Positions 16,275-24,682 of a DNA stretch of 64,000 bases are shown here, in pieces. The position numbers and the translations under genes are program-made. Source of the DNA: Carboxylicivirga sp. M1479 (lineage in GTDB: Bacteria; Bacteroidota; Bacteroidia; Bacteroidales; Marinilabiliaceae); NCBI RefSeq assembly GCF_007097485.1, contig NZ_VKDE01000011.1, positions 1-64,000 of the forward strand. The letters are read 5' to 3'. Below the pieces are notes generated by a model that was given only the letters and a program-made list of their open reading frames with translations, searched no databases and had not been told where the DNA came from. Each line of letters starts with the position of its first letter. The first letter of the stretch is position 1.

Positions 16275-18011
16275 TTACTCAAGGCGTACTTCAGAAACGG
16301 AAGCTCCCGTTGGTACCATTGGAAAAACATTTCCTTCTTTCTCAACCACTACTTCTAATAAGAAAGCACCTTTGTGCTGAGCCATACGTTCTACCGCAGC
16401 ATCCAAATCATCACGCTCGGTTACTTTTTCAGTTGCAATACCGTATCCTTTAGCAATGGTTTGAAAATCGGGATTCATCAACTCAGTAGAGGCATAGCGC
16501 TTATCAAAGAATAACTCTTGCCACTGACGCACCATTCCTAAAAAGTTATTATTTAGTAAGATGATTTTCACATCAGCCTGCGTTTGAAAGATTGTTCCCA
16601 ACTCCTGAATTGTCATCTGGAAACCACCATCTCCAACGAACAAGCAAACAGGACGCTCTGGTTGACCTAACTTAGCTCCTAAGGCTGCTGGCAATCCAAA
16701 GCCCATGGTACCCAATCCTCCTGATGTTACAACACTGCGCGTTTGTTTAAACTTAAAGTAACGTGATGCAAACATCTGGTGCTGGCCAACATCAGTTACC
16801 ATAATAGCATCATCATCGTATTGCTCTGTTACTCTACGTACCACTTCACCCATCGTCAACCCTTCTTTTGATGGATACAACTCTTCTTGGATGATTTTTT
16901 GATCCTCGATTTTATCGCAAGCCTTAAACTCGCCTAACCAAGCCTCGTGTTTATTTTCTGATGCCATTTTGGTCAACATCGGTAATGAATCTTTCACATC
17001 ACCAAGTACCGGTACATCGGCATAGATTATTTTATTTATTTCAGCTGGATCAATTTCTAAATGCACCACTTTAGCATTGGTCGCATATTTTTGAACATTA
17101 CCCGTTACACGATCGTCAAAACGCATTCCAATGGCAATGATCACATCCGCTTCATTGGTTTTTACATTTGGTCCATAATGACCGTGCATACCCAACATAC
17201 CCACATTCTGATCAAAGTCACTTGGCATGGCCGACAAACCTAACAAAGTCCATGCAGCGGGGATCCCTGTCTTCTTTAAGAAGTCCATCAACTCATTTTC
17301 GGCACCTCCCAACACAACACCTTGTCCTACCAAAGCAAGAGGCTTCTTGGCTAAATTGATTAAACGAACTGCTTCAGCCACCTGTTCTGATTTCACAAGT
17401 GTTTTAGGCTGATAACTTCTAACCCTATTTACTTTGTTATACTCAAAATCAAACTGAGCAAACTGAGCATCTTTAGTGATGTCAATTAACACTGGCCCAG
17501 GACGTCCTGTTGAGGCAATATAAAAAGCTTTGGCAATGGCTTCAGGAATTTCTTCTGCTCGCTTTACCTGATAGTTCCATTTGGTAATTGGCTGAGTGAT
17601 ACCAACCACATCGGTCTCCTGAAAAGCATCGGTTCCCAGAAGAGCCGAACCAACCTGACCACTAATCACAACCATTGGTGTTGAATCAACCATGGCATCG
17701 GCAATACCTGTAACAGCATTGGTTGCACCTGGTCCACTTGTAACAAAGCAAACGCCAACTTTGCCAGTGACTCGTGCATATCCTTGCGCCGCATGAACAG
17801 CACCCTGCTCATGACGAGTTAAAATATGATTCAACTGATCCTTGTAGTGGTAAAGTGCATCATACACAGGCATAATAGCCCCACCCGGATATCCAAAAAG
17901 CAAGTCCACACCTTCGTGCAAAAGGGACTGCATCACGGCTTCGGAGCCACTCATTCGTTTCTTTTTCATTTCCTTGGCTTCCATGGTTGTTGTTTGCGTT
18001 TGTGTTTCCAT
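16275..18011 (-). CDS. ilvB: Acetolactate synthase catalytic subunit
   Basis: 578 aa. A ThDP- and FAD-dependent enzyme joining two pyruvates (or pyruvate and 2-oxobutanoate). The catalytic glutamate is in LTRHEQGAVHAAQGYAR near 63-79. The ThDP-binding motif is GDGGFQMTIQELGTI to NNNFLGMVRQWQ near 465-510. SGPGATNAVTGIADAM is typical of the family. The first about 20 residues (Thr/Gln and Lys/Met rich) are less conserved, so the start could be at MKKKRMSGSEAV, residue 15. It partners IlvN directly downstream. Confidence 0.95.
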   Translation of the reverse strand: METQTQTTTMEAKEMKKKRMSGSEAVMQSLLHEGVDLLFGYPGGAIMPVYDALYHYKDQLNHILTRHEQGAVHAAQGYARVTGKVGVCFVTSGPGATNAVTGIADAMVDSTPMVVISGQVGSALLGTDAFQETDVVGITQPITKWNYQVKRAEEIPEAIAKAFYIASTGRPGPVLIDITKDAQFAQFDFEYNKVNRVRSYQPKTLVKSEQVAEAVRLINLAKKPLALVGQGVVLGGAENELMDFLKKTGIPAAWTLLGLSAMPSDFDQNVGMLGMHGHYGPNVKTNEADVIIAIGMRFDDRVTGNVQKYATNAKVVHLEIDPAEINKIIYADVPVLGDVKDSLPMLTKMASENKHEAWLGEFKACDKIEDQKIIQEELYPSKEGLTMGEVVRRVTEQYDDDAIMVTDVGQHQMFASRYFKFKQTRSVVTSGGLGTMGFGLPAALGAKLGQPERPVCLFVGDGGFQMTIQELGTIFQTQADVKIILLNNNFLGMVRQWQELFFDKRYASTELMNPDFQTIAKGYGIATEKVTERDDLDAAVERMAQHKGAFLLEVVVEKEGNVFPMVPTGASVSEVRLE

Positions 18012-18095
18012 ATTTATTTAGATTTTTAGACAAGAAGAATTTTAGATGCTTAGATAAATTACAATGTGGGTAATCTAACTGTCTAATCGTCTTAT

Positions 18096-18109
18096 GTCTA
18101 GTGGTCTAA
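18096..18109 (-). repeat. Operon-spacer motif TTAGACCACTAGAC, copy 3
   Basis: It lies 4 bp after the ilvD stop on the minus strand. AGACGATTAGAC also occurs here (18081-18092), as in the leuB-cimA spacer. Together with copies 1 and 2 this suggests the operon gaps share an origin. Confidence 0.5.
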
Positions 18110-18113
18110 TTTC

Positions 18114-19943
18114 TTAATCAATCATTCGTACTGCACCTTGATCAGCAGCACTTACCAGACTGGCATAGGCTTTCAAGGCTTTTGATACATATCGTTCTCT
18201 TTTTCCTGGCTTAAAAGCATCGGCTCCTTTAGCTTCTTCGGCAGCGCGTCTTTTAGCCAATTCATCGGCACTTATTTGTAATTCTATTTTTCTGTTGGGG
18301 ATATCAATTAATATCGGATCACCATTCTGTACCAAAGCAATATTTCCACCTCCGGCAGCCTCAGGCGATGCATGTCCAATTGATAAACCAGATGTACCAC
18401 CAGAAAAACGACCATCCGTTAACAAAGCACACTCTTTACCCAAATGCTTCGACTTTAGGTAGGATGTTGGATACAGCATTTCTTGCATGCCCGGTCCTCC
18501 CTTTGGTCCTTCGTAGCGGATGATAACCACATCTCCTGCCTTTACCTCATCAGATAAAATACCGTCGCAGGCATCATCTTGCGATTCGTAAACACGAGCT
18601 GTTCCGTTAAACGTAAAGATATCTTCATCAACGCCGGCAGTTTTTACAACACAACCGTTTTCTGCCAGGTTACCAAACAAAATAGCTAAACCTCCATCTT
18701 GGAAGTATGCACCTTCTACGCTCCTAATACAGCCCTTTTCTCTGTCTAAATCCAACTGACCATACTTTGTTTTTTGCGAACCCATGGTTAAGTTGAACAT
18801 TCCTGCAGGTGCACTGGTATAAACTTCTTTGGCTTCTTCAGAAATCGATTTGCTCATGACATCATAAGCGTCGATGGCCTCTTTCAAACTAGGAAAATCA
18901 ACACGACTCACATCTGTATGTAATAAACCACCTCGGTTTAATTCTGCTAAAATCCCCATGATACCACCAGCACGATTCACATCCTCGATATGGTAGTTTG
19001 AATTTGGAGCTACTTTACACAGCACAGGAGTTAAGCGTGATAAACGGTCAATGTCAGCCATTGTAAAATCAACACCTGCTTCATGAGCGATTGCCAGAAT
19101 GTGCAAGACCGTGTTGGTTGACCCTCCCATGGCAATATCCAAAGTCATGGCATTCTCAAATGACTTATAGCTGGCAATGGAACGAGGCAAAACAGATTCA
19201 TCTCCTTCGCCATAATATTTATTGGTAATATCTACGATTAAGTCTGCTGCTTTTTCAAATAAAGCCTTGCGATTAACGTGCGTGGCAACAATGGTTCCGT
19301 TACCTGGTAAAGCCAATCCAATGGCTTCATTCAAGCAGTTCATTGAGTTCGCAGTGAACATACCCGAGCAAGATCCACAAGTTGGACAGGCATTGCGCTC
19401 AACCTCATCCACCTCTTCATCAGAAACAGAATCGTCGGCCGCCATTACCATGGCATCTACTAAGTCAAGAGCTTTACCGCCAGCTTTACCAGCTTCCATC
19501 GGACCACCCGAAACAAACACGGCTGGAATATTTAAACGCATGGCAGCCATTAACATACCAGGTGTAATCTTATCGCAATTACTGATACAAACCATGGCAT
19601 CCACTTTATGCGCATTGGCCATGTACTCAACACTGTCGGCAATTATATCACGCGATGGTAATGAATACAACATGCCGTCGTGCCCCATAGCGATCCCATC
19701 GTCGATGGCAATCGTATTGAACTCAGCAGCGAAGCATCCGTTGGCTTCAATACGTTGCTTAACCATTTGGCCAATGTCGTGCAAATGCACATGACCAGGC
19801 ACAAACTGTGTGAATGAATTCACCACCGCAATTACTGGCTTACCAAAGTGTTGTTCTTTCATGCCATTGGCACGCCACAAACTCCTGGCTCCCGCCATTC
19901 TCCTGCCTTGTGTTGATGTTGCGCTTCTAAGTGTTATCTTCAT
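18114..19943 (-). CDS. ilvD: Dihydroxy-acid dehydratase
   Basis: 609 aa. Dehydrates the dihydroxy acids to 2-oxo acids in the common BCAA pathway; a [Fe-S] and Mg enzyme. Cluster cysteines lie in [12 protein letters not shown] near 121-132 and [17 protein letters not shown] near 192-208. The C-terminal part has [21 protein letters not shown]. It is the first structural gene of the operon; its start is 19 bp beyond the attenuator terminator. The long 5' leader makes it the direct target of attenuation control. Confidence 0.95.
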   Translation of the reverse strand: MKITLRSATSTQGRRMAGARSLWRANGMKEQHFGKPVIAVVNSFTQFVPGHVHLHDIGQMVKQRIEANGCFAAEFNTIAIDDGIAMGHDGMLYSLPSRDIIADSVEYMANAHKVDAMVCISNCDKITPGMLMAAMRLNIPAVFVSGGPMEAGKAGGKALDLVDAMVMAADDSVSDEEVDEVERNACPTCGSCSGMFTANSMNCLNEAIGLALPGNGTIVATHVNRKALFEKAADLIVDITNKYYGEGDESVLPRSIASYKSFENAMTLDIAMGGSTNTVLHILAIAHEAGVDFTMADIDRLSRLTPVLCKVAPNSNYHIEDVNRAGGIMGILAELNRGGLLHTDVSRVDFPSLKEAIDAYDVMSKSISEEAKEVYTSAPAGMFNLTMGSQKTKYGQLDLDREKGCIRSVEGAYFQDGGLAILFGNLAENGCVVKTAGVDEDIFTFNGTARVYESQDDACDGILSDEVKAGDVVIIRYEGPKGGPGMQEMLYPTSYLKSKHLGKECALLTDGRFSGGTSGLSIGHASPEAAGGGNIALVQNGDPILIDIPNRKIELQISADELAKRRAAEEAKGADAFKPGKRERYVSKALKAYASLVSAADQGAVRMID

Positions 19944-19961
19944 TTTCGTTGAGTTAGTATC

Positions 19962-19998
19962 AAAAAAAAGAGCTTTTCTCGTTTGTGAGAAAAGCTCT
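19962..19998 (-). terminator. Attenuator terminator upstream of ilvD
   Basis: On the minus strand AGAGCTTTTCTC (19998-19987) pairs perfectly with GAGAAAAGCTCT (19980-19969) around a 6-nt loop and is followed by eight T (19969-19962). The 5' arm and loop also contain TTCTCAC (19991-19985), which can pair with the upstream GTGAGAA, giving a competing antiterminator. See the leader peptide at 20046-20114. Confidence 0.9.
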
Positions 19999-20032
19999 TC
20001 TGTATTTTATATCTGTCGATTTATCTACATAG

Positions 20033-20041
20033 CATTCTCAC
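20033..20041 (-). promoter_or_regulatory. Shared attenuator strand (region 2)
   Basis: GTGAGAATG begins 5 nt after the leader stop codon. Its TGAGAATG is complementary to CATTCTCA in leader codons 7-10 (20094-20087), and its GTGAGAA to TTCTCAC in the terminator (19991-19985). It can pair with either, which is the classical switch of a translation-coupled attenuator. Confidence 0.75.
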
Positions 20042-20045
20042 TCCT

Positions 20046-20114
20046 CTAGGTTCTAATAATAATGACCACGAGAATAATAATAATGTTGAGAATGAGTGAT
20101 AAATTAAATTTCAT
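20046..20114 (-). CDS. ilv operon leader peptide (22 aa)
   Basis: A 22-codon frame starting at the ATG at 20114 and ending in TAG at 20048-20046. Composition: eight Ile, four Leu and two Val, 14 of 22; codons 7-9 and 11-20 are all branched-chain. It lies between a good promoter (20189-20218) and a perfect intrinsic terminator before ilvD. This is the layout of leader-peptide attenuators such as E. coli ilvL. When charged Ile/Leu/Val tRNAs are scarce the ribosome would stall in the Ile/Val run, cover region 1, free region 2 to block the terminator and allow transcription. The product itself is not expected to have another function. Confidence 0.88.
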   Translation of the reverse strand: MKFNLSLILNIIIILVVIIIRT

Positions 20115-20188
20115 CTTGAAATTATATTTTAATTTTTTGATGCTTTAGTTTTTTACATCCTAAACCACCATGTTGCTTTTTACGTTAG

Positions 20189-20218
20189 CAAATGTAGGAT
20201 TGATTTTTTTATCTCCAA
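20189..20218 (-). promoter_or_regulatory. Promoter of the ilv-leu operon
   Basis: TACATTTG (20196-20189 on the minus strand) matches the Bacteroidota -7 element TAnnTTTG. TTG at 20218-20216 is the -33 element, with 19 bp between them. Transcription would start near 20180, giving about 65 nt before the leader peptide ATG. Confidence 0.7.
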
Positions 20219-20447
20219 AGAAATAGTCAAAAAAATGTAGAATTATTTTACAATTTGATTTTTTAGATAGCGATTACCTTACTATTTACACCCCTCTCTT
20301 ATATATAAGGTATCGTTCAAAAAAAAACAGCAAAATAAAGACTTCTAGGTCTCATTCTTAAACTCTGAAATTATGCACCTTACACAGCACACGATTAAAG
20401 CTCATGCGGAAGAACAAAATATAAGTTCAATTCAAACATGATATTTA

Positions 20448-21245
20448 TCAGTTTTTAATATGAGTAGTATCTTCTTTCAAAGCCAGAAACTGATTGAGTA
20501 CCATTCCAATTGCCTCCATCATTTTATAATCAGAAAGGTGGGGATCAATTTTATGTTTACTTCGGAGAAAAACAATAAAAGCATCCAAATCTTCATCGTC
20601 AAGCTTAGTAAATGATCTGAGATTTTCCTTGGTAGTGAATTGATTATACCGCTCATATAACTTGCTGTTTTCTTCGTGTGTGAGTCCTTCTTTGGTATGA
20701 ATAATTCGACTACCAATAAGCTTTGGTATAGCTAATAAATTAATACCAGATCCAGCCTGCGAATAGGACGAACCAGCTGTTGCCAAATCAGCACCTAAAT
20801 GCCTAACATCTAACATGAAACTCATGTTCATGCTTGATTTATCTTCCATAATATCCATGTTCGCCACCATACTCCTGAAAGAAGCATAGGATCGAAACAT
20901 AAGCACATCAACTGAAGCCAATTCATATGACTTTGCTTTAACTTGCCAAATCAAGGTGTCTGACAGCATTGGTTCATCTACAAGAAGTAAGGCATCTTCA
21001 TAACCTAAAGAGCGAAAAAAGAGCGTATCGCCCACACTTGTATTTAACTTAAAACAGCCATTTTCGTTGGTTTCTTTACCTAAACCACTCTCATTACTGG
21101 CAACAAAAGCAAAGGGCACAACACTTGTGCTATCCTCTGTAACGACTTTACCTATTAAAGTATGTTCTCCATGGTTGCTTTGTGCCAATAAGATTGAACT
21201 CAAGCACAAAAGCATAGCTACTAAAACACAATTTCTCGCTCTCAT
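20448..21245 (-). CDS. Exported protein with CarboxypepD_reg-like domain (1)
   Basis: 265 aa. Signal peptide 1-21 ending in LLAQ. Residues about 28-105 form a carboxypeptidase-regulatory-like beta-sandwich (LIGKVVTEDSTSVVPFAFVASNESG, then TNENGCFKLNTSVGDTLFFRSLGY), the domain that caps many SusC-like receptors. The remainder is helical, with no barrel, and has no named family. It overlaps the upstream paralogue by four bases (ATGA), so the two are translationally coupled. Likely periplasmic or outer-membrane-associated; function unknown. Confidence 0.75.
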   Translation of the reverse strand: MRARNCVLVAMLLCLSSILLAQSNHGEHTLIGKVVTEDSTSVVPFAFVASNESGLGKETNENGCFKLNTSVGDTLFFRSLGYEDALLLVDEPMLSDTLIWQVKAKSYELASVDVLMFRSYASFRSMVANMDIMEDKSSMNMSFMLDVRHLGADLATAGSSYSQAGSGINLLAIPKLIGSRIIHTKEGLTHEENSKLYERYNQFTTKENLRSFTKLDDEDLDAFIVFLRSKHKIDPHLSDYKMMEAIGMVLNQFLALKEDTTHIKN

Positions 21246-22018
21246 TTCCCCTCTTTGTAATCGTTAAATAAATCAATCACTTTATACTTTACACTTAGCT
21301 CTGTATCTTTTTTGTCGAATTTAATGTGAGCATTACAATACATCATAAAAGCCTGCAATTCTTCATCACTTAGCCCACTAACAGCTTCCAACATATCAAG
21401 AGTCATCAGTTGCCTTTGTTTTTCGTATTGCAATAGCTTTAGCATTTGTCGCTTCTGCTTTTCAGATTTTGAAGTATAATAATACAGTACATTAGCGGGC
21501 TGAAAAATGGCAGCCAATACGGGCGGTTTTCTTGAATAGGTGGGCAATAAATCCACCGCAATTTCAGGCTTCCTACCCAATTTAATATCTGCTGGCAACA
21601 TCAGGTCAATCTCTTCCTGTTTCTTCCTAATGGCTTTCAACTTGTCTGTATAATCCATGTAATGTTTACTCACATTTACATCAACCTGCTCTATCTGATA
21701 CGATATCTGATGCAATGCAAAAGAATACATACGGTCGGCATCAACATTTAAACTATCCAAATGGATGATGATGGGTTCAAAACCCAAAGCAAAAACCTTA
21801 ATACTATCATTATTGTCTAAAATAACCTTGAACTGTCCACTTGAATCGGCAGCAAATACATTCTTCATTTTAAAACTAGCCAATTGAGCCAAGGGTATGG
21901 GCCTACTATCACTCTGACGAACTACTTGCCCATGCAGCCATACTTTTTGCACCTGCCCGCTAACTTTGGTGGCAGCCAACAAAACAATTAACAACAGTAT
22001 TAAATAGATTTTACTCAT
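21242..22018 (-). CDS. Exported protein with CarboxypepD_reg-like domain (2)
   Basis: 258 aa from the ATG at 22018 (MSKIYLILLLIVLL), which opens a good signal peptide. An earlier ATG at 22042 would add eight residues before it. Same plan as the next gene: a beta-sandwich (VWLHGQVVRQSDSRPIPLAQ, then AADSSGQFKVILDNNDSI) followed by a helical part. The C-terminal thirds of the two also look related: SGLSDEELQAFMMYCNAHIK here against LDDEDLDAFIVFLRSKHKID. A tandem duplication pair, function unknown. Confidence 0.75.
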   Translation of the reverse strand: MSKIYLILLLIVLLAATKVSGQVQKVWLHGQVVRQSDSRPIPLAQLASFKMKNVFAADSSGQFKVILDNNDSIKVFALGFEPIIIHLDSLNVDADRMYSFALHQISYQIEQVDVNVSKHYMDYTDKLKAIRKKQEEIDLMLPADIKLGRKPEIAVDLLPTYSRKPPVLAAIFQPANVLYYYTSKSEKQKRQMLKLLQYEKQRQLMTLDMLEAVSGLSDEELQAFMMYCNAHIKFDKKDTELSVKYKVIDLFNDYKEGK

Positions 22019-22301
22019 TCGCACTTGGTTAGGTATGCACAAGTTAAAGAATTAGTAAGCTTGTGTTTAATAATTTCAACCAATGACCTCATTATTAACA
22101 CCAATTAACATACTATACCGTTTGCACCATTCGAATACAATAAAAATAAACTGGAAAGAATGCCACATACCAAACATTCTTGAATTATTGAGCAATAGTA
22201 AAAGGAACACTCTGAGCATCAAATGGGTTTAAGCTATTGCTATTTATACCAATCACTGTTAACTTGATTCTGTTTTACGATAGTCGAAATTTAATCCTTA
22301 C

Positions 22302-22886
22302 ATGATGAAAAAGTATAAACACATTTTTATGGTTGCCATAGCTTTACTGATGGTGATAAGCATTGATGCGCAAACAACAACGACAACAACAAGAGATACT
22401 GTTGAAGCTAATGGCGTAACTACCATTACCACTACCACTGTAACTGTCGAAACAATAATAGACGTAGGTAAATCATTGGGTTTATATATATTTCCGGCCA
22501 AGGGGCAAGACAAAGCCACACAGAAAGCCGATGAAATGGAATGCTACAGATGGGCTGCCGAAGCCTCAGGTGTTGACCCCTTAAATATTCCGGATATAGA
22601 AGCAGAGCAAGTAGCAACGGGACCCGATGGATCGGCAGTAAGAGGTGCGGCACGAGGAGCTGCTGCAGGTGCTGCTATTGGAGCCATAGCAGGCGATGCG
22701 GGCAAAGGAGCTGCCATTGGTGCTACAGCCGGTGCTATACGAGGAAGAAGAGCAAGTAGATATGGTAGAGCCGTTCAGCAGGAACAAAACGAAGCTGCGG
22801 CTAATGCTAAGGAACAAGAGATGTTAGATAATTTCAAAAAAGCCTTTTCTGCCTGTATAGAAGGCAAAGGTTATTCAGTTAATTAA
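22302..22886 (+). CDS. Exported glycine-zipper protein
   Basis: 194 aa. Signal peptide to about residue 25 (ISIDAQ), then a Thr-rich stretch with repeated TTTTT units. The central part contains AAEASGVDP, followed by a glycine-zipper (about 115-150: GAARGAAAGAAIGAIAGDAG and more), small residues spaced to pack two membrane-associated helices. The C-terminal region has a helix ending in FKKAFSACIEGKGYSVN. Similar YMGG/glycine-zipper proteins are outer-membrane or periplasmic; role unknown. Two ATG codons (22302, 22305) start the frame. Confidence 0.75.
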   Translation: MMKKYKHIFMVAIALLMVISIDAQTTTTTTRDTVEANGVTTITTTTVTVETIIDVGKSLGLYIFPAKGQDKATQKADEMECYRWAAEASGVDPLNIPDIEAEQVATGPDGSAVRGAARGAAAGAAIGAIAGDAGKGAAIGATAGAIRGRRASRYGRAVQQEQNEAAANAKEQEMLDNFKKAFSACIEGKGYSVN

Positions 22887-23240
22887 CAGCTAACAATTTG
22901 ACGATTAAATCACATTATTAAAAAAACATACCACTATACAATGGGCTAACTTTGATACTAAGTTGGCCCATGGTATTTATATCATCTCAAACAATAGGAA
23001 AAGGGATCACTAGATATTCGTGTGGACAAAGAAATAAACAGTGTACTTTCTAATCAATGGTACTACAAAAAAAACAATCATCGTTATTCATTCTTTTGGG
23101 TGATACAACAGAAAGTATAGAGAAATAATTAGTAACGTAAGTGCAAATCATTCACTTTTGGCTATCCTCCTTGCACCACTCGAAATGCAATTTCGACAGT
23201 GCGGTGGTCTGTTCCATTGGCGGGCATGTGAAGGCCTGAA

Positions 23241-23308
23241 TAATGATTAATTTAATTGAACATCAAAGGGGCTTGACCTACTTTGATTGTGAAATTGATT
23301 AATCATTA
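23241..23308. repeat. Long imperfect hairpin, 28-bp arms
   Basis: TAATGATTAAT (23241-23251) pairs exactly with ATTAATCATTA (23298-23308), and ATCAAAG (23262-23268) with CTTTGAT (23281-23287). The bases between these pair partly. Loop 12 nt. No T run follows on either side. Confidence 0.55.
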
Positions 23309-23602
23309 GAGCGGGTGGTAGCATCAATGGGACTAGCGTTTTGTTTCTTTTGGGCGATGCAAAAGAAAGGAGAACCATCTCACAAAACAGGGTATTTCGT
23401 TGCTTCCTTTCATTACAAATTATTATTAATCCACAGAAAAATCCTATAAGTCAGAAAAAGTGACGGGCAAAGACCACTCTTGCAAACGAAAGCTCGCACG
23501 AAGCACTAACTTGTTACATTTTCAACATTCCATGGCCTTATTTAATTTTTTAACACCACGCCACTAAATAGTTAAAACAAAAGCATTGAACATTTTTTAA
23601 GC

Positions 23603-23632
23603 TTGATATCTTATTAATTAGAATTATTTTTG
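23603..23632 (+). promoter_or_regulatory. Promoter of dapD
   Basis: TTG at 23603-23605 and TATTTTTG at 23625-23632 (TAnnTTTG), 19 bp apart, 25 bp before the dapD start codon. Confidence 0.7.
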
Positions 23633-23657
23633 CAGTCAAAACATAAAATTATAAGCA

Positions 23658-24473
23658 ATGAGCGATTTAAAGAATATGATCGAAAAGGCCTGGGACGACA
23701 GGTCGCTACTAAATAACCCAGAAACTGTTGATGCTATTAAAACAGTTGTTGAGCAGTTAGACAAAGGCGACATACGTGTTGCTGAACCACAGGGCGATGA
23801 GTGGATTGTCAACGAGTGGGTAAAAAAAGCTGTTATTCTTTATTTCCCAACACAAAAGATGGAAACCATTGAAGTTGGTCCTTTCGAATTTCACGATAAA
23901 ATTGCTTTGAAGAAAGATTACGCAGCGCAAGGCGTACGTGTGGTACCTCATGCTGTTGCTCGTTATGGCGCTTACCTTGAGTCGGGCGTTGTAATGATGC
24001 CATCGTATGTGAACATAGGCGCTTACGTATCTTCAGGAACCATGGTAGATACATGGGCTACGGTTGGTAGCTGTGCTCAAATTGGTAAAAACGTTCACTT
24101 GAGTGGTGGCGTTGGTATTGGTGGTGTGTTGGAGCCTGTACAGGCTGCTCCGGTTATTATCGAAGACGATGCCTTTGTTGGTTCTCGCTGTATTGTTGTT
24201 GAAGGTGTACGCGTAGGCAAAGAAGCTGTACTAGGTGCCAATGTGGTATTAACAGCATCAACCAAAATTATTGATGTGAGTGGCGACGAGCCAAAAGAAT
24301 ACAAAGGTTATGTACCTCCTCGCTCGGTGGTTATTCCGGGGACCATTACCAAAAAGTTCCCAGCTGGTGAGTACCAGGTACCTGCTGCTTTAATTATTGG
24401 TCAGCGTAAAGAATCGACTGATAAGAAAACATCGTTGAACGATGCATTGCGCGATAACAATGTAGCCGTTTAA
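23658..24473 (+). CDS. dapD: Tetrahydrodipicolinate N-succinyltransferase
   Basis: 271 aa, normal length. Transfers succinyl from succinyl-CoA to tetrahydrodipicolinate, in the succinylase branch of lysine and diaminopimelate synthesis. N-terminal helical domain (about 1-100), then a left-handed beta-helix of hexapeptide repeats: ARYGAYLESGVVMMPSYVNI, MVDTWATVGSCAQIG, LSGGVGIGGVLEP. The C-terminal strand region ends in IIGQR. Monocistronic, with its own promoter and terminator. Confidence 0.95.
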   Translation: MSDLKNMIEKAWDDRSLLNNPETVDAIKTVVEQLDKGDIRVAEPQGDEWIVNEWVKKAVILYFPTQKMETIEVGPFEFHDKIALKKDYAAQGVRVVPHAVARYGAYLESGVVMMPSYVNIGAYVSSGTMVDTWATVGSCAQIGKNVHLSGGVGIGGVLEPVQAAPVIIEDDAFVGSRCIVVEGVRVGKEAVLGANVVLTASTKIIDVSGDEPKEYKGYVPPRSVVIPGTITKKFPAGEYQVPAALIIGQRKESTDKKTSLNDALRDNNVAV

Positions 24474-24553
24474 TTAGACTAATAGAGACTAGACTGTTAA
24501 ACTTTAAATGGTATTACAGCTTGCTTAGTTTAATGGATTAGCGAATGATATAG

Positions 24554-24589
24554 AAAACCTGATGGGAATAACTCCTGTCAGGTTTTTTG
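24554..24589 (+). terminator. dapD terminator
   Basis: AAAACCTGA (24554-24562) pairs with TCAGGTTTT (24578-24586), then T residues. It is 80 bp downstream of the dapD stop, after a short TAGACTAATAGAGACTAGAC stretch like the ilv operon spacers. Confidence 0.7.
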
Positions 24590-24682
24590 TTATATCTATT
24601 TTTCCCATTGCTTTATGGCGCTACCTGTAGCAGGCAGGCTTTCCCATAGGAAAGATTCGTAGGCTACAGGGAGTAGGTATCT

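Larger units (their letters stand above)
22887..23657. other. 771-bp non-coding region upstream of dapD
   Basis: No convincing protein frame. It contains a hairpin CCACTCGAAAT/ATTTCGACAGTG with GGTGG around 23176-23208, a long imperfect hairpin at 23241-23308, and two related short words with TTCTTTTGGG and CAA(A/C)AGAAAG (about 23090-23124 and 23343-23378). The latter resemble a common Bacteroidota intergenic repeat. The dapD promoter is at the right end. Confidence 0.6.
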
